NCBI GenBank assembly: GCA_964624635.1
Contig: CAZUXM010000007.1
Coordinates: 1 to 64,000, forward strand
DNA: 64,000 nucleotides
Source of the DNA: JANWKQ01 sp964624635
GTDB lineage: Bacteria; Bacteroidota; Bacteroidia; CAIKAF01
Direction: 5' to 3'
Position 1 is the stretch's first letter. Each line of letters starts with the position of its first letter. Shown here in pieces: positions 8,333-16,826 of the stretch. Below the pieces are notes generated by a model, which did no database searches, was not told the origin of the DNA, and saw only the letters and a program-made list of their open reading frames with translations. Position numbers and translations under genes: made by a program.

Positions 8333-9280
8333 ATGGCAACTAAATCACTTACCGAAATTTTAAATATCCAGCATCCCATCATTATGGCACCTATGTTTTT
8401 GGTGACCAATGCTTCGATGATGATTGAAGCAATTAACAGTGGAATTGCTGCTGCTGTGCCTGCTCTCAATTATAGAACCGATGAAGAATTCAGAGAAGCA
8501 ATAAAAGAAATAAGAGAAAAAACTCCCGGAAAAAAAGGATTAGGGATCAACCTCATTGTTAATAAATCGAATGTAAAAATGAAGGGTCAACTACAAACTT
8601 GTGTAGAGATGAAAGTTGATTTTATTATTACTTCATTGGGGAGTCCGGCAGAAGTAATTGCTGCTTGTAAACCTGCAGGTATAAAAGTGCTATGCGATGT
8701 AGTAGAAGAAAAATATGCGATGAAAGTAGAAGCCTTAGGCGCGGATGCTGTAATTGCTGTAAATAAAAACGCGGGGGGCCACGCCGGTAATTTGGCGCCA
8801 GAAGTATTAATTCCTCTTCTCAAAAAACATTGTTCCATTCCGGTGATTTCGGCCGGTGGAGTGGGCACTAAAACTGAAGGAGATTACATCATGTCATTAG
8901 GTGCTGATGGGTTATCAGTTGGTAGTCCCTTTATCGCCAGCATCGAAGCTGAAATATCAGAGGAATATAAAAACGCTTGTGTGGAGTATGGTAAAAACGA
9001 TATTGTTATGACAACAAAAATATCCGGTACACCATGTTCAGTTATTAATACTCCGTATGTAAAAAGTATAGGCACCAAACAAAACTGGTTCGAACGGGTT
9101 TTAAGTAAAAATAAAAAGCTGAAAAAATGGATTAAAATGTTTACGTTTTTGAAAGGCATGAAAGCCGTAAACAAAGCTGCTTTTACCAATACCTATAAAA
9201 CCATTTGGTGTGCAGGGCCCAGTATTGAACATACTACTTCTATTTTGCCGGTGAGACAAATTGTGCAGAGGTTGGTGTAA
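8333..9280 (+). CDS. Nitronate monooxygenase family FMN enzyme
   Basis: A 315-residue TIM-barrel flavoprotein of the nitronate monooxygenase (former 2-nitropropane dioxygenase) family, which oxidises alkyl nitronates; other members act as enoyl-ACP reductases (FabK). Seen are the N-terminal HPIIMAPM, the flavin-binding GLGINLIV region, the NAGGHAG motif carrying the family's catalytic His, ISAGGVGT and GADGLSVG. ATG 8333 is chosen since it gives the expected N-terminus (MATKSLTEIL); the frame extends upstream into a repeat element. Absence of FabK-specific context favours the general annotation. Its last 20 codons have a diverged copy at 10154-10216. Confidence 0.85.
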   Translation: MATKSLTEILNIQHPIIMAPMFLVTNASMMIEAINSGIAAAVPALNYRTDEEFREAIKEIREKTPGKKGLGINLIVNKSNVKMKGQLQTCVEMKVDFIITSLGSPAEVIAACKPAGIKVLCDVVEEKYAMKVEALGADAVIAVNKNAGGHAGNLAPEVLIPLLKKHCSIPVISAGGVGTKTEGDYIMSLGADGLSVGSPFIASIEAEISEEYKNACVEYGKNDIVMTTKISGTPCSVINTPYVKSIGTKQNWFERVLSKNKKLKKWIKMFTFLKGMKAVNKAAFTNTYKTIWCAGPSIEHTTSILPVRQIVQRLV

Positions 9281-9342
9281 TAAATATTTCTATTGAAATC
9301 CTGCTTGGTAATGTTCATCATCCATTTACCAAGTGTTTCCAT

Positions 9343-9411
9343 TCGTCATGCTGAATTTATTTCAGCATCTATTAAACTTACCAAGATTCTGAAACAAGTT
9401 CAGAATGACGG
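9343..9411. repeat. Dispersed palindromic repeat (CGTCATGCTGAA type)
   Basis: CGTCAT (9344-9349) pairs with ATGACG (9405-9410). Inside are two hairpins, GCTGAA/TTCAGC (9350-9366) and TTCTGAA/TTCAGAA (9387-9405), joined by ATCT/AGAT. From memory this CGTCATGCTGAA...TTCAGAATGACG element is a common interspersed palindrome in several bacterial groups, and frames read through it produce the recurrent spurious peptide beginning RHAEFISAS. Confidence 0.75.
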
Positions 9412-9585
9412 AGAAGTAAATTGCGCAAAGATTGGTGTAAGCTGGTTTCTTAAAAGCGAATTTATTTCACCAAATTACTAACCATGTTTTGTGTATTAAA
9501 TACACATTGTGTTGTTTATCAGAATAATGTGTTAAAATGTAGGAGGAATTTTTTTCTCCTTATTTATTTTTTTACGCAAACTTTT

Positions 9586-9595
9586 NNNNNNNNNN
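9586..9595. other. Assembly gap (10 N)
   Basis: Ten undetermined bases. TACGCAAA (9573-9580) and TTTGCGTA (9602-9609) flank the gap as an exact inverted repeat, so the gap may hide a palindrome or a collapsed repeat. The true length is unknown. Confidence 0.95.
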
Positions 9596-9660
9596 CGCAT
9601 ATTTGCGTACGAAACGTTACGTAAATATTCATGTAATGTCTACGATAAACGCTTCTAATG

Positions 9661-9840
9661 CAAAAACCCAGAATAGCAATGAAGCTACTCTGGGCTTAAT
9701 GACCTCTCTTCATACTCATTGACTCTGACTTATGAGATCAGCACAATGAAAACCGCCAACTATTTCAGGCTTGAGAGGATTTTATCTACAAAACAAAAAA
9801 GAACGAGAGAAAGCGGTTGCCGCCGCTTCTCTTTGCTAGC
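9661..9840 (-). ncRNA. Structured candidate noncoding RNA, minus strand
   Basis: Several helices occur in a stretch with no gene. 9667-9677 pairs with 9684-9694 (10 of 11 pairs) and on the minus strand is followed by TTTTTG, like an intrinsic terminator. 9806-9816 pairs with 9823-9832 with one bulge and on the minus strand is followed by CGTTCTTTTTTG. Between them CCTCTC (9703-9708) pairs with GAGAGG (9773-9778) and encloses CTCAT/ATGAG (9715-9736). No known RNA family was recognised and no clear promoter was found. It could also be the remnant of a mobile element. Confidence 0.35.
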
Positions 9841-10153
9841 AACACAAAATTGAATCTTTTTTGCCATAAATAAAAACTATAAGAATTAACAAAGCACCCC
9901 CTATTATTAACATAGGGTTTGCTGTTAAATAGTGTTTTTATAAAATAGCAATTTTATGTAAGTCTGTATTTATAGGTGTTTCATGGGTTTTTGACATCCT
10001 TTGTTGAAAACGTAAGTCAAAAAAATTTTTTTTATTACTATTGTCAACTTCCTTTAACAGTACATAAAACTAACACAAAAACGTATTACTTTTATATAAA
10101 AATCTATGAAACTATACTTAATCATAAGAACAGGTAAGTTCCTATTTATATAA

Positions 10154-10216
10154 CCCAGAATGGAATATACTACCTGTATTTTAACCGTGAGGCAAATTGT
10201 GCAGAGATTGGTGTAA
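10154..10216 (+). pseudogene. Decayed copy of the nitronate monooxygenase 3' end
   Basis: These 63 bases align without gaps to the last 63 bases of the intact gene (9218-9280); by my count 53 are identical. The frame is preserved, ending in the same residues VRQIVQRLV and the same stop. No homologous sequence is apparent further upstream, so only the final 20 codons remain. This points to a tandem duplication of the gene followed by loss or replacement of nearly all of the second copy. Confidence 0.75.
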
Positions 10217-10225
10217 TTAAATCGC

Positions 10226-12658
10226 CTACAACGCCACTGCCAAACTCATCTTCACAAAAATATTTTGCAAAGGATCACCACTAGCCGTGGACCCATACCG
10301 ATAAAATACACCTACGCCTAAACCACTACCGCCTAACACAAGGATATTATCAATAACAATTCCCCCTTCGAAAAATCCATGTTTCATGGTTTTAAAAGGT
10401 ATACCAACATGTCTCTGTGGTTCACGCAACCAACCAAAACCCAAATTGTGTACGATAGATAATTCAGGTCGTATGAATTTTTTTACCCTGAACAACGTAC
10501 CGAAATTGTGATTAAAATATAACGATACATAACTATCCATCAAAAACTCATTGCTTCGCATGGTTTCGAAACCGGTACGTGATACAATAGAAAAGTTAGC
10601 AAAGGTTCCGCGGTTCGCAAAGAGTTTTGCATAAGGAGCATCTCCAAAAATATATCCACTTTCTACAATAAAAGAAGACCTTCCTAATTTGCGAACATAA
10701 AACGTTTGAGTAACTCTCGCCATTAATTTTGTATAAGAAAACTGCCCGCCTAATCCAGGTAAACTTTGTGTTATATGAAAATGTAAAACAGGATATTTAG
10801 TTGGTTTTGAAATTTGCCGACGACCTACCTGAATATATTTTTCTTTAATTCCCCAACGGGTAGTAAGTTCAATTTCCGTTAAATTATAATGTTGGTTATA
10901 GGAAGTATCCGGCAAAAAACGATAGGGTCTGGTAGGATCCATCATTTGATGATTCATCGCAAAACGAAGTTGCCAGTTAGCGAAAGGTTTTACTGAAAAA
11001 CTTCCTTCAAACAATTGAATGCTATCAAATACATTTATCACAATTTGATTAGTTGTGTTGGTAAGTTGTATTGGACCTGTTAATGGAAAATCAGTAAGTC
11101 CACTGGAGAAAACATCTCTTTTATAATCAAACCTGATACGGATGTCTTTTTTACGATACGGTAAAAACTCTACAAACCCACCATATTTTAATGCATTATC
11201 AGTAAACCCATAAGCCACATATCCACCCAATCGCATCCATTCTAACATTCTATGATTGGTTTCTAATCCCAGCCCCAACCTAAACCCTTCATAATTATTA
11301 AAACCAATGATTTTATCAATGGGAATATCTAAAATAGATACCCGAATTTTACCATCCAATAATGCTTCTGCAAATTCAATTCTCTTCTCTAGTTTTACTT
11401 TTTTCGATAAACTATCAATCACCATATATGTAACAGAATCTTTTTTGTCTAATTCATTTTGCCGGTATTGAGGTAATATCTTTTCTGCATCTTTTACGGC
11501 ATTGTCATTCACTTCTACTTCGAGTGCTCCAAATTCATTTCGTTTTAGTTTGGGATTAATTTTTACGTCTTTAATATAGGTTCGGGCCTCCACTACCATT
11601 TGATGCACTCCTATTTTTAGCTGGCTCAACTTCATATCCGTATTCAGCTGTATAGGGAACCAATGTCCATCATCAAAACGTTGATATAATTGTACCACTA
11701 ATAGCTGCATTTGTCCTTTCGTTTTAGGAGCCGCAGTAGCTCTTTCTAATGCATAATAGGTTTTGTTGATGTGTAAAAAACCTACCATTCCTTTTTCTTT
11801 TTTTCCTGCTTTTGGATGAAAAGAAATAATAATGACGGTATCTATTGCACTAAATGAAGTATCTACAATTTCATATTTATAATTATCAAAAGCATCATTG
11901 GCTAAGGGATTATTGTATTCAGTGCTGAGTATCTTAAAATTTTGATTCTCATAAAATGTAAATGACTGCAGTTGGGTAGTAAGGGTAGAAAAAATGGGAT
12001 CTTTTAATCCTGAAGTTCTCGATGCAAGAATGGTTTCATGGTGGTTATCGGGTTTTAGGTATTTTTTTTCGGTCACCGATTCATTGATGAACAAGTGTTG
12101 TTTACTGAATAACCTGTCTAATCCGAAAGTAGTGGCCGTATCCGTAGTATTAAATATACCTCCCAATGAGGCGTTGGCGGTGTCTTTACGGGCCGTAAAA
12201 ATGGTTTTGTTATATGTATTATAGGAGTAGGAACCCAAATGGTTGGGATTAAGGGAATCCCGTTTAGCAATTACTCTTTTGATAATGGCATCTGCCGGAT
12301 TTTTTTCGGGCCTTACCACCGCTTCGTTGAGTTCGTAACTGGTGGGTTTTAATCGAATATTAATCTTAGAGTTTTCAACATAGATATTCTTTTCTTCATA
12401 ACCTATCAATGAAACGGAAATGCCCACAGGCAAAGACTTTACGGTTAAAATGAACTTACCATCAATATCCGTTACCACCCCATTGGTGGTGTTTTTCTCA
12501 AGCACTGCAGCAAAAGGAACAGGGGCTCCTGTAACCTCCTCTTTAATAGTTCCGTATATCTTTACCTGAGCAAATGCCTGTAATGAGGAAAACAGAAAAA
12601 CAGTTATGAGCCCACTTCGAAATAAAAAAGAAGATATGTTTGTTTTACCGTTACTCAT
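10226..12658 (-). CDS. DUF5686 outer-membrane protein with carboxypeptidase-regulatory-like domain
   Basis: An 810-residue protein with a signal peptide ending about SLQAFAQ, an N-terminal CarboxypepD_reg-like beta-sandwich at about residues 32-110 (IYGTIKEEVTGAPVPFAAV), a central region, and a long C-terminal part with alternating hydrophobic and aromatic strands typical of an outer-membrane barrel. The layout matches the Bacteroidota DUF5686 family, whose role is not established; transport or surface assembly is possible. Its start lies only 38 bases from the divergent start of the small lipoprotein at 12697, so the two must share a very compact control region. Confidence 0.82.
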   Translation of the reverse strand: MSNGKTNISSFLFRSGLITVFLFSSLQAFAQVKIYGTIKEEVTGAPVPFAAVLEKNTTNGVVTDIDGKFILTVKSLPVGISVSLIGYEEKNIYVENSKINIRLKPTSYELNEAVVRPEKNPADAIIKRVIAKRDSLNPNHLGSYSYNTYNKTIFTARKDTANASLGGIFNTTDTATTFGLDRLFSKQHLFINESVTEKKYLKPDNHHETILASRTSGLKDPIFSTLTTQLQSFTFYENQNFKILSTEYNNPLANDAFDNYKYEIVDTSFSAIDTVIIISFHPKAGKKEKGMVGFLHINKTYYALERATAAPKTKGQMQLLVVQLYQRFDDGHWFPIQLNTDMKLSQLKIGVHQMVVEARTYIKDVKINPKLKRNEFGALEVEVNDNAVKDAEKILPQYRQNELDKKDSVTYMVIDSLSKKVKLEKRIEFAEALLDGKIRVSILDIPIDKIIGFNNYEGFRLGLGLETNHRMLEWMRLGGYVAYGFTDNALKYGGFVEFLPYRKKDIRIRFDYKRDVFSSGLTDFPLTGPIQLTNTTNQIVINVFDSIQLFEGSFSVKPFANWQLRFAMNHQMMDPTRPYRFLPDTSYNQHYNLTEIELTTRWGIKEKYIQVGRRQISKPTKYPVLHFHITQSLPGLGGQFSYTKLMARVTQTFYVRKLGRSSFIVESGYIFGDAPYAKLFANRGTFANFSIVSRTGFETMRSNEFLMDSYVSLYFNHNFGTLFRVKKFIRPELSIVHNLGFGWLREPQRHVGIPFKTMKHGFFEGGIVIDNILVLGGSGLGVGVFYRYGSTASGDPLQNIFVKMSLAVAL

Positions 12659-12696
12659 TCAGCCAAATTTACTATAAACAATCAATACTCACTACT

Positions 12697-12852
12697 ATGA
12701 AAAAAACACCTTTACTCTTCGTTATATTTTGCGCTTGTTTGTTTATGGTGAGCTGTGCCAAATCAGCTTATACGCACCACATGGTACGAATGGTAGATGC
12801 CAAATCATTTATGGATCATCCCATGAGTGCTTCTTTGTATTATTATAAGTAG
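12697..12852 (+). CDS. Very small lipoprotein
   Basis: A 51-residue product (MKKTPLLFVIFC...) with a lipobox-like MVSC, giving a mature chain of about 31 residues that is rich in His, Met and Tyr and ends SLYYYK. The ATG at 12697 is chosen since the frame upstream overlaps the divergent DUF5686 gene. Function unknown. Its size makes it uncertain, but the clean signal sequence plus Cys and codon use like its neighbours support a real gene. Confidence 0.55.
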   Translation: MKKTPLLFVIFCACLFMVSCAKSAYTHHMVRMVDAKSFMDHPMSASLYYYK

Positions 12853-12871
12853 GGGGATGGGTGTAGTTAAT

Positions 12872-13981
12872 TTATTCTGTAACTTGACCATTATAAAAGT
12901 TGCAACAACTTGAACCCTCCTCTCGATTTACCAATGGAGAGAAAAAAATTAATAGATTATCGTCTCCCAATTTGTTTCCAATGAATTCTATACTGCATTT
13001 AATTGTCGATTGATGTGCAGTTTTAGTGTATTGCTCAAATTCTTTATTATTCTTTGGACGTAACAGACCATTAGGGATTTGAAAATCATCAAATCGTGCA
13101 TAATATGTTTTTTCGCCAGAAGATGCAATAGTTTCAATAAAGGTGCTGGTGAATTCGTTAGGTCGGGAATCTTTTACTTTTAAATACTCTATTTTTACAT
13201 TCAGAGGAACTAGAATTTCATTTTCTATAGAAGCTCCACTTACAATTATGTCAAGACCAGCTGAAGATGTCCCGTGATTTGTCAATAAAAATTCTTGAGT
13301 ACATTTTGCTCCTAACTTCATTTGAACCCTACTACCTCCACCCATATAATCAAGTTTAGTCAATCCCAATTTCTGGGGGTTTTTATCCTTCTTTGCAAAA
13401 TTCAATTTTATTCCTTCATTCGAACCTTCTTCAGTCAGATATTCATAACTTGTCAATAATTGGGGTGCTCCAATTTGAATTAAAGTAGCAAATTCAAATA
13501 AAAAATCTTCGACAAAGTGATTCCTAGTGGCCCATGCAACTTTTATATCTTCAAATGTATTTTTTGCATTTAATAGTCCTGTCCAAGCGGTAGGCTTATT
13601 CTTAGTAAAATCTATTTCACTGGACAAATTACTTAATGAGTCCTTAAGTGAGCCTTTCACATTAAGTCCAACGAACATTAAGTGACTATCGTGTACTAAT
13701 ACACTAAGTGTGGTTGTATTTAATTGTTTGGATAAACTGGTTGATACTTTATTTAGTTTTCCTAAATCCTGGTCTTCCAACTCTTGATCATAAATTGATA
13801 TCCACGATGAGTCATCTGATTTTTGAACTATTATAGATTTATCTGATTTATCTTCATTCTCAACTTTTATATATCCATTTTCTATGTTCTGTTTTACCAA
13901 TAACTCTACAACCTCATTAATATCAATTGTCCTATCAGATGTAAGCGATTTTAATTGAATATTTGTAAAAAATGCTCCCAA
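12872..13981 (-). CDS. Uncharacterised 369-residue protein
   Basis: I do not recognise a named domain. There is no signal peptide or membrane segment, so it is probably cytoplasmic. It starts with TTG; the resulting N-terminus MGAFFTN and the segment WISIYDQELEDQD followed by LSVLVHDSHL resemble, from memory, an uncharacterised family widespread in bacteria with MGA-F-TN and YDE-x3-SQD signatures, sometimes near polymorphic-toxin genes. That link is recollection, not a search. The C-terminal half has an Ig-like or C2-like beta pattern (GLDIIVSGASIENE). Convergent with the small lipoprotein gene and upstream of it on the minus strand is a MORN-type gene. Confidence 0.6.
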   Translation of the reverse strand: MGAFFTNIQLKSLTSDRTIDINEVVELLVKQNIENGYIKVENEDKSDKSIIVQKSDDSSWISIYDQELEDQDLGKLNKVSTSLSKQLNTTTLSVLVHDSHLMFVGLNVKGSLKDSLSNLSSEIDFTKNKPTAWTGLLNAKNTFEDIKVAWATRNHFVEDFLFEFATLIQIGAPQLLTSYEYLTEEGSNEGIKLNFAKKDKNPQKLGLTKLDYMGGGSRVQMKLGAKCTQEFLLTNHGTSSAGLDIIVSGASIENEILVPLNVKIEYLKVKDSRPNEFTSTFIETIASSGEKTYYARFDDFQIPNGLLRPKNNKEFEQYTKTAHQSTIKCSIEFIGNKLGDDNLLIFFSPLVNREEGSSCCNFYNGQVTE

Positions 13982-14043
13982 GTCGAGATGAAATTAATTG
14001 TCTTGTTATTTTTAACGCCCCGAACTACTTATTGTTTTACCTC

Positions 14044-14916
14044 CTACTGCTTCACTCCCTCAACGTAAGTATAAATTCTCGGTTCCATTTTGGGGTTCTT
14101 TTCGTCCCAATAATACCATTTACCATGTTGTAATGAGTTTTTATACCACCCTTCTACCAACTTCATTCCTGTTGCATTATAGGAAGTATATTTTCCATCT
14201 CCATTGGTGATAATTGGGTTGCCTTGCCTATCCCAGGCATTGTGTACTTTTTCAATATTGCCTACAAATTCTGATTCTTTTTGAATAGCTCCATTGTCCC
14301 ACCAAAAAGTCCATTTACCTACTTTAACATCAATAGGATGTTGCCATCCTTCCATCATTTTATTTCCATTCTCATACCAAAAAACCGATGGCCCCTTTAC
14401 CGTATCCAATACAAAAGTTCGTTCTTCTTTTTTATTCCCATTAGGATACCAATGGATTAATAACCCCACTTTTTTATCTTCCTTATGTTCGCCTTTAGCT
14501 TTTTGTTTACCGTCTTCATAATACATATCCCAGGGCCCATTCATAAAGCCCTCGAAATACATAAACTTTCGCCAAAGTTGTCCATTAGGATAATACTCCT
14601 TAAACTCCCCATCAATATAATTTCCATTCATCACAAACTCATACCGTAAGGCTCCGTCAGGATAATATCCTTTTACCGGACCATTTAACAGGTATTTTTT
14701 CATAGTATATTCAAGCGCCACCTGCCCCCCTTCATATAGCTGTTTCCATTTACCATTGGGTAATGAATCCCACTCGCTAAAGCGGGGAATATCTTTAATG
14801 GTTTTAAAGGGTTTTGAAAAGGTATAAGAGCCTTTTCCCCCCGAAAAACCCACGTTTATTTGTCCATAGACAAACGATATACCAACGGATAGGAGTATGA
14901 GTAAATACTTCTTCAT
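14044..14916 (-). CDS. Secreted MORN_2-repeat protein
   Basis: A 290-residue protein with a signal peptide (MKKYLLILLSVGISFVYGQ). The body is a series of MORN_2-type repeats, seen as recurring YYPDGALRYEF, YYPNGQLWRKF, YYEDGKQKAKG, WYPNGNKKEER, WYENGNKMMEG and WWDNGAIQKES. Such proteins are often annotated as YwqK-family antitoxins, but with a signal peptide and many repeats this is better read as an envelope or secreted repeat protein. The repeats probably form a beta-meander used for binding. It sits downstream of the MerR regulator gene in the same orientation. Confidence 0.8.
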   Translation of the reverse strand: MKKYLLILLSVGISFVYGQINVGFSGGKGSYTFSKPFKTIKDIPRFSEWDSLPNGKWKQLYEGGQVALEYTMKKYLLNGPVKGYYPDGALRYEFVMNGNYIDGEFKEYYPNGQLWRKFMYFEGFMNGPWDMYYEDGKQKAKGEHKEDKKVGLLIHWYPNGNKKEERTFVLDTVKGPSVFWYENGNKMMEGWQHPIDVKVGKWTFWWDNGAIQKESEFVGNIEKVHNAWDRQGNPIITNGDGKYTSYNATGMKLVEGWYKNSLQHGKWYYWDEKNPKMEPRIYTYVEGVKQ

Positions 14917-14949
14917 TCAACAGTTTAAGTAACTAAAACTATGCCTTTG

Positions 14950-15291
14950 CTAAAGTTGCGTTTTTAATTCTTGTAAAAAATCTTTGATCTTGTTTAATGA
15001 CCGAACGATTTCTACCTGATTTAAAGTATCCGGCTTATTTTGCTTTAACTTCTTTTTGGCACCCTCTAAAGTATAGCCTCTTTCTTTTACTAAATGGTAG
15101 ATGATGTAAAAGTTGTCCACATCCTCCTTTGTAAAAAGTCGGTTACCCTTTTTATTCTTTTTGGGCTTGATGATATCAAATTCCTTTTCCCAGAAGCGAA
15201 TCAGAGAGGTTTTTACCTCGAACATATCCGCTACTTCACCAATGGTATAGTAAAGTTTTAGTTCTGTTTCCGACCGTTCTTTATAAGGCAT
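14950..15291 (-). CDS. MerR-family transcriptional regulator
   Basis: A 113-residue DNA-binding protein. The N-terminal winged helix reads YTIGEVADMF...SLIRFWEKEF, the wing carries KGNRLFTKEDV, and the second helix pair contains VKERGYTLEGAKKKL, the standard MerR_1/MerR HTH pattern. A short C-terminal helix is the only part beyond the DNA-binding domain, so no effector domain or metal-binding cysteines are present. This short single-domain form is common in Bacteroidota. Targets are unknown; the neighbouring genes give no obvious regulon. Confidence 0.85.
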   Translation of the reverse strand: MPYKERSETELKLYYTIGEVADMFEVKTSLIRFWEKEFDIIKPKKNKKGNRLFTKEDVDNFYIIYHLVKERGYTLEGAKKKLKQNKPDTLNQVEIVRSLNKIKDFLQELKTQL

Positions 15292-15344
15292 GAATGAATT
15301 GTTAGGTGAATAAGACCAAAGATAATAGTTATTAGTGAAGTTTT

Positions 15345-16826
15345 TTACTTCTTCTTCAACAAATACCCATGCTCGGTTTTTAGTTCAATATTCCAATTAC
15401 CCGAATTGATTAAACTATCTACCTTAAATTTGTGTTGGTGGTAGTCTATAGGGTAAGACTCAACATTATCATTTACAGCCAACACATATTCAGCGTCTTT
15501 TATTTGGGGGAACTGGTAAATGGTTTTTCTGTTCGCTATATGAGGTACCATATAAAATGTAGCTGATACAGGTGCTTTTTCAGGGACTGCTTTTACCAGT
15601 TGATTCAATTCTTTTAAAGGAATTTCTCTTTTATAATGGGTGGATTGATAAAAATTGGTGAGGAACTTACCGTAAGGTGCCGGTTTCCATAAACCAATAA
15701 ATTCTTTGGTAGCATCAAAAGACCCTAGAAAGAATAACAACCCGGCTAAAATTTTTACTGCCGGGCTTTGAGCTTTATTGATAAAACAAAATGTAGCTAA
15801 GACAATAATGGGGACAAATTCAATAGAATATTGATGAAAAATGCTCCATTTTACCGGATCATCACTAAACATTTTTTGGGCATAGACCGGTATGAGCATT
15901 ACTAGAAACTGTGGCCTTAATAAAAGAAATATTCCCCCGGATAAAAAAACAAAAGTGTGTAACTGTATCTTTACATTATCATTAAAATCAACATTACCAC
16001 CCCCCACGTGATTCTCAAATAACAATCCTATCGCATAACCTGGTTGAGTAAAAACAGTTTGTAAAGCTTCCGTCCAATTGGAGCCTAATGCAGAATATTT
16101 AAAATGTAGATAAGCAATTTTTCCATCTGCAAAAAAGGGCATAGCGTATTTCATTACCCCAACAAAATAGGCTGCGCTAACGGCACTTATCATGATACCC
16201 GTTAGTCTTCTTTTTTTGTCCTTTCTCCAATGAAGAAAAATACCTATCCCCACAAAGCTCATCCACAATGCCATATTTTCTTTACAGAGTAAAATAAAAA
16301 TGAGGGTGAGAATCCAGATCCAGTTTTTCTTTCGCTGAATAGCATAAAAAATCCAGGGAACCATTACAGCAGCAATTACATTGGTGTGAAAATCGAAAGA
16401 CAATGCACCAAACACCCCCCACATTCCATAAAACATGGCCATGCCTAATGCGGCAAATATTCTATCTCCACTTATTTCGGCGATGTATTTATATAAACCA
16501 TATCCTCCTAATAGTACACAGCCTATTTGAACCAGCAACAATGTATAACTACCAAAAATATAATAGAAGGGAGCAAAAATAAAGAGTACAGGTTCAAAAT
16601 GGTTTGCCAGTACATTCACCTTTCCGTCCAGCTCATTCATCAATGAATTATAATTCATCCGGCCATGAGCATAATCCCACAACACCTGGTTTTTGATTCC
16701 CAAATCAAAGGCAAAAGTTCTAAAGTTGTAATGATTGTAAATAGAGATTGAAAAGTAAACACAAGCAAAAAATAGGATAATGGCCCAAACGAACCATCCC
16801 GGTCTGATTTTGTTGATTATACTCAT
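15345..16826 (-). CDS. DUF2079 polytopic membrane protein
   Basis: A 493-residue protein with about ten or more membrane segments. The N-terminal TM helix is followed by a loop with FDLGIKNQVLWDYAHGR and later ANHFEPVLF, the hallmark segment of DUF2079, a family distantly related to GT-C glycosyltransferases. It overlaps the upstream GT2 gene by four bases (ATGA type), so the two are translationally coupled; a polyprenyl-phosphate sugar made by the GT2 enzyme is a plausible donor. Function of the family is unproved. Confidence 0.8.
   Translation of the reverse strand: MSIINKIRPGWFVWAIILFFACVYFSISIYNHYNFRTFAFDLGIKNQVLWDYAHGRMNYNSLMNELDGKVNVLANHFEPVLFIFAPFYYIFGSYTLLLVQIGCVLLGGYGLYKYIAEISGDRIFAALGMAMFYGMWGVFGALSFDFHTNVIAAVMVPWIFYAIQRKKNWIWILTLIFILLCKENMALWMSFVGIGIFLHWRKDKKRRLTGIMISAVSAAYFVGVMKYAMPFFADGKIAYLHFKYSALGSNWTEALQTVFTQPGYAIGLLFENHVGGGNVDFNDNVKIQLHTFVFLSGGIFLLLRPQFLVMLIPVYAQKMFSDDPVKWSIFHQYSIEFVPIIVLATFCFINKAQSPAVKILAGLLFFLGSFDATKEFIGLWKPAPYGKFLTNFYQSTHYKREIPLKELNQLVKAVPEKAPVSATFYMVPHIANRKTIYQFPQIKDAEYVLAVNDNVESYPIDYHQHKFKVDSLINSGNWNIELKTEHGYLLKKK

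Larger units (their letters stand above)
9281..10153. other. Long intergenic stretch without a convincing gene
   Basis: About 870 bases between the nitronate monooxygenase gene and a decayed copy of its tail. It contains a dispersed palindromic repeat (9343-9411), a hairpin AGGAG/CTCCT at 9541-9560, an assembly gap (9586-9595), a structured candidate RNA (9661-9840) and a hairpin at 9893-9923 (AGCA-CCCTAT with ATAGGG-TGCT). The rest is AT-rich with no plausible reading frame. Confidence 0.6.

Noticed and set aside
9088..9096. GGTTCGAAC resembling a tRNA T-loop
   Set aside because: It lies inside the nitronate monooxygenase gene with no acceptor or anticodon arms.
9293..9481. Open frame of 62 codons after the nitronate monooxygenase gene
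   Set aside because: It runs through the dispersed palindrome and contains the recurrent spurious peptide starting RHAEFISAS; no start context or homology.
9541..10153. CRISPR array or tracrRNA hidden near the assembly gap
   Set aside because: No repeat-spacer pattern and no cas genes in the window; the hairpins alone are not enough.
14044..14916. Antitoxin of a toxin-antitoxin pair (YwqK-type annotation)
   Set aside because: Signal peptide and many MORN repeats point to an exported repeat protein; no toxin gene adjoins it.
16005..16010. CACGTG inside the DUF2079 gene as a parS site
   Set aside because: Flanks do not fit TGTT/AACA; it is just the core hexamer in a coding sequence.
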